Shown: positions 4,933 to 5,109 of the stretch, piece by piece
Numbering within the stretch: the stretch's first letter is position 1
How the letters are laid out: each line of letters opens with the position of its first letter
From: Hydrogenophaga sp.
Lineage (GTDB): Bacteria; Pseudomonadota; Gammaproteobacteria; Burkholderiales; Burkholderiaceae_C
Length of the DNA: 5,109 bases
NCBI GenBank assembly: GCA_030684755.1
Contig: JAUXXN010000522.1
Location: forward strand, 1-5,109
Direction of reading: 5' to 3'
Translations under genes and position numbers: made by a program
Notes under the pieces: generated by a model
Seen by the model: the letters and a program-made list of their open reading frames with translations, nothing else
What the model was told of the DNA's origin: nothing
Databases searched by the model: none

Positions 4933-5109
4933 ATGGTCAAAAGTACCCAGGCCGCCGAGCCAGAAAACCACATCGCCGTTTTTCAGGAAACCGCTATTCG
5001 CCGCGTCTGGCACAACGAGGAATGGTGGTACGCCATTGTTGATGTGGTGGGGGTGCTGACGGATTCAGTGCAGCCAGAGGGCTACGTCAAAGACCTGCGC
5101 CGCCGGGAC
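4933..5109 (+). CDS. Bro-N domain (phage antirepressor-type) protein, N-terminus only (partial)
   Basis: The ATG at 4933 follows AGGGAG (4920-4925, 7-nt spacing), a strong ribosome binding site. The frame is open for 59 codons to the window's right edge. After a short polar N-terminus the peptide reads HIAVFQETAIRRVWHNEEWW and then YAIVDVVGVLTDSVQPEGYV and KDLRRRD. The pattern of AVF, IRR-W-x-x-x-x-WW, IVDVVGVLT and a following Y-x-x-x-L-x-x-R is that of the Bro-N domain, found in BRO proteins of large DNA viruses and in prophage antirepressors, where it binds DNA. Many bacterial relatives are stand-alone chromosomal genes of unknown role. What follows the domain, and whether the gene is intact, lie outside the window. 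Its position suggests accessory DNA, but no prophage structural gene is visible. Confidence 0.82.
   Translation, partial: MVKSTQAAEPENHIAVFQETAIRRVWHNEEWWYAIVDVVGVLTDSVQPEGYVKDLRRRD

Noticed and set aside
4664..5059. Plus-strand frames through the 4728-4932 gap into the Bro-N gene
   Set aside because: They overlap both supported genes in the wrong frame. The Bro-N frame has a strong SD and a recognisable domain, so the gap is better read as non-coding.

Overview
The window looks like a piece of a betaproteobacterial chromosome, probably Burkholderiales and plausibly Comamonadaceae. The basis is the GC-rich coding with strong G/C third positions and the recognisable style of the protein families: a YeeE/YedE transporter, an orphan ParA ATPase of the 'DxD-HQQS' type and a DUF3365 haem-type hybrid kinase. 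Genus cannot be set by eye. No rRNA, tRNA, CRISPR array or insertion sequence is visible.

Layout. Bases 1-137 (minus) hold the first 45 codons of a YeeE/YedE-type membrane transporter that runs off the left edge. A 143-bp divergent intergenic region separates it from a small coiled-coil, tail-anchored membrane protein (281-676, plus). An 83-bp gap with a weak hairpin and two interleaved inverted repeats leads to a 799-residue hybrid sensor histidine kinase (760-3159, plus). Its periplasmic Tll0287-like domain carries a c-type haem motif. A convergent ParA-family ATPase follows (3178-4008, minus, 18-bp gap), with an unusual proline/serine-rich linker and a Trp/Leu/Arg tail at its C-terminus.

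Right of 4009 the character changes to small accessory genes. A short gene at 4020-4260 appears broken by a +1 frameshift, most simply at an A5 run. Its stop overlaps (ATGA) the start of a DUF2442 protein with a C-terminal helix-turn-helix (4257-4727). A 205-bp non-coding stretch rich in short direct and inverted repeats follows. Last comes the N-terminus of a Bro-N (phage antirepressor-type) protein (4933 to the right edge).

How the genes work together. The kinase is a self-contained redox or ligand sensor with an attached receiver, but neither an Hpt protein nor an output regulator is encoded here. The overlapping pair at 4020-4727 looks like a two-gene, toxin-antitoxin-like or regulatory module, possibly inactivated by the frameshift. 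With the Bro-N gene beside it, this end is probably a small accessory patch. I found no clear new defence or mobile system. The best candidates for a second look are the frameshifted gene with its DUF2442-HTH partner, the haem kinase with its palindromic promoter region, and the ParA tail.
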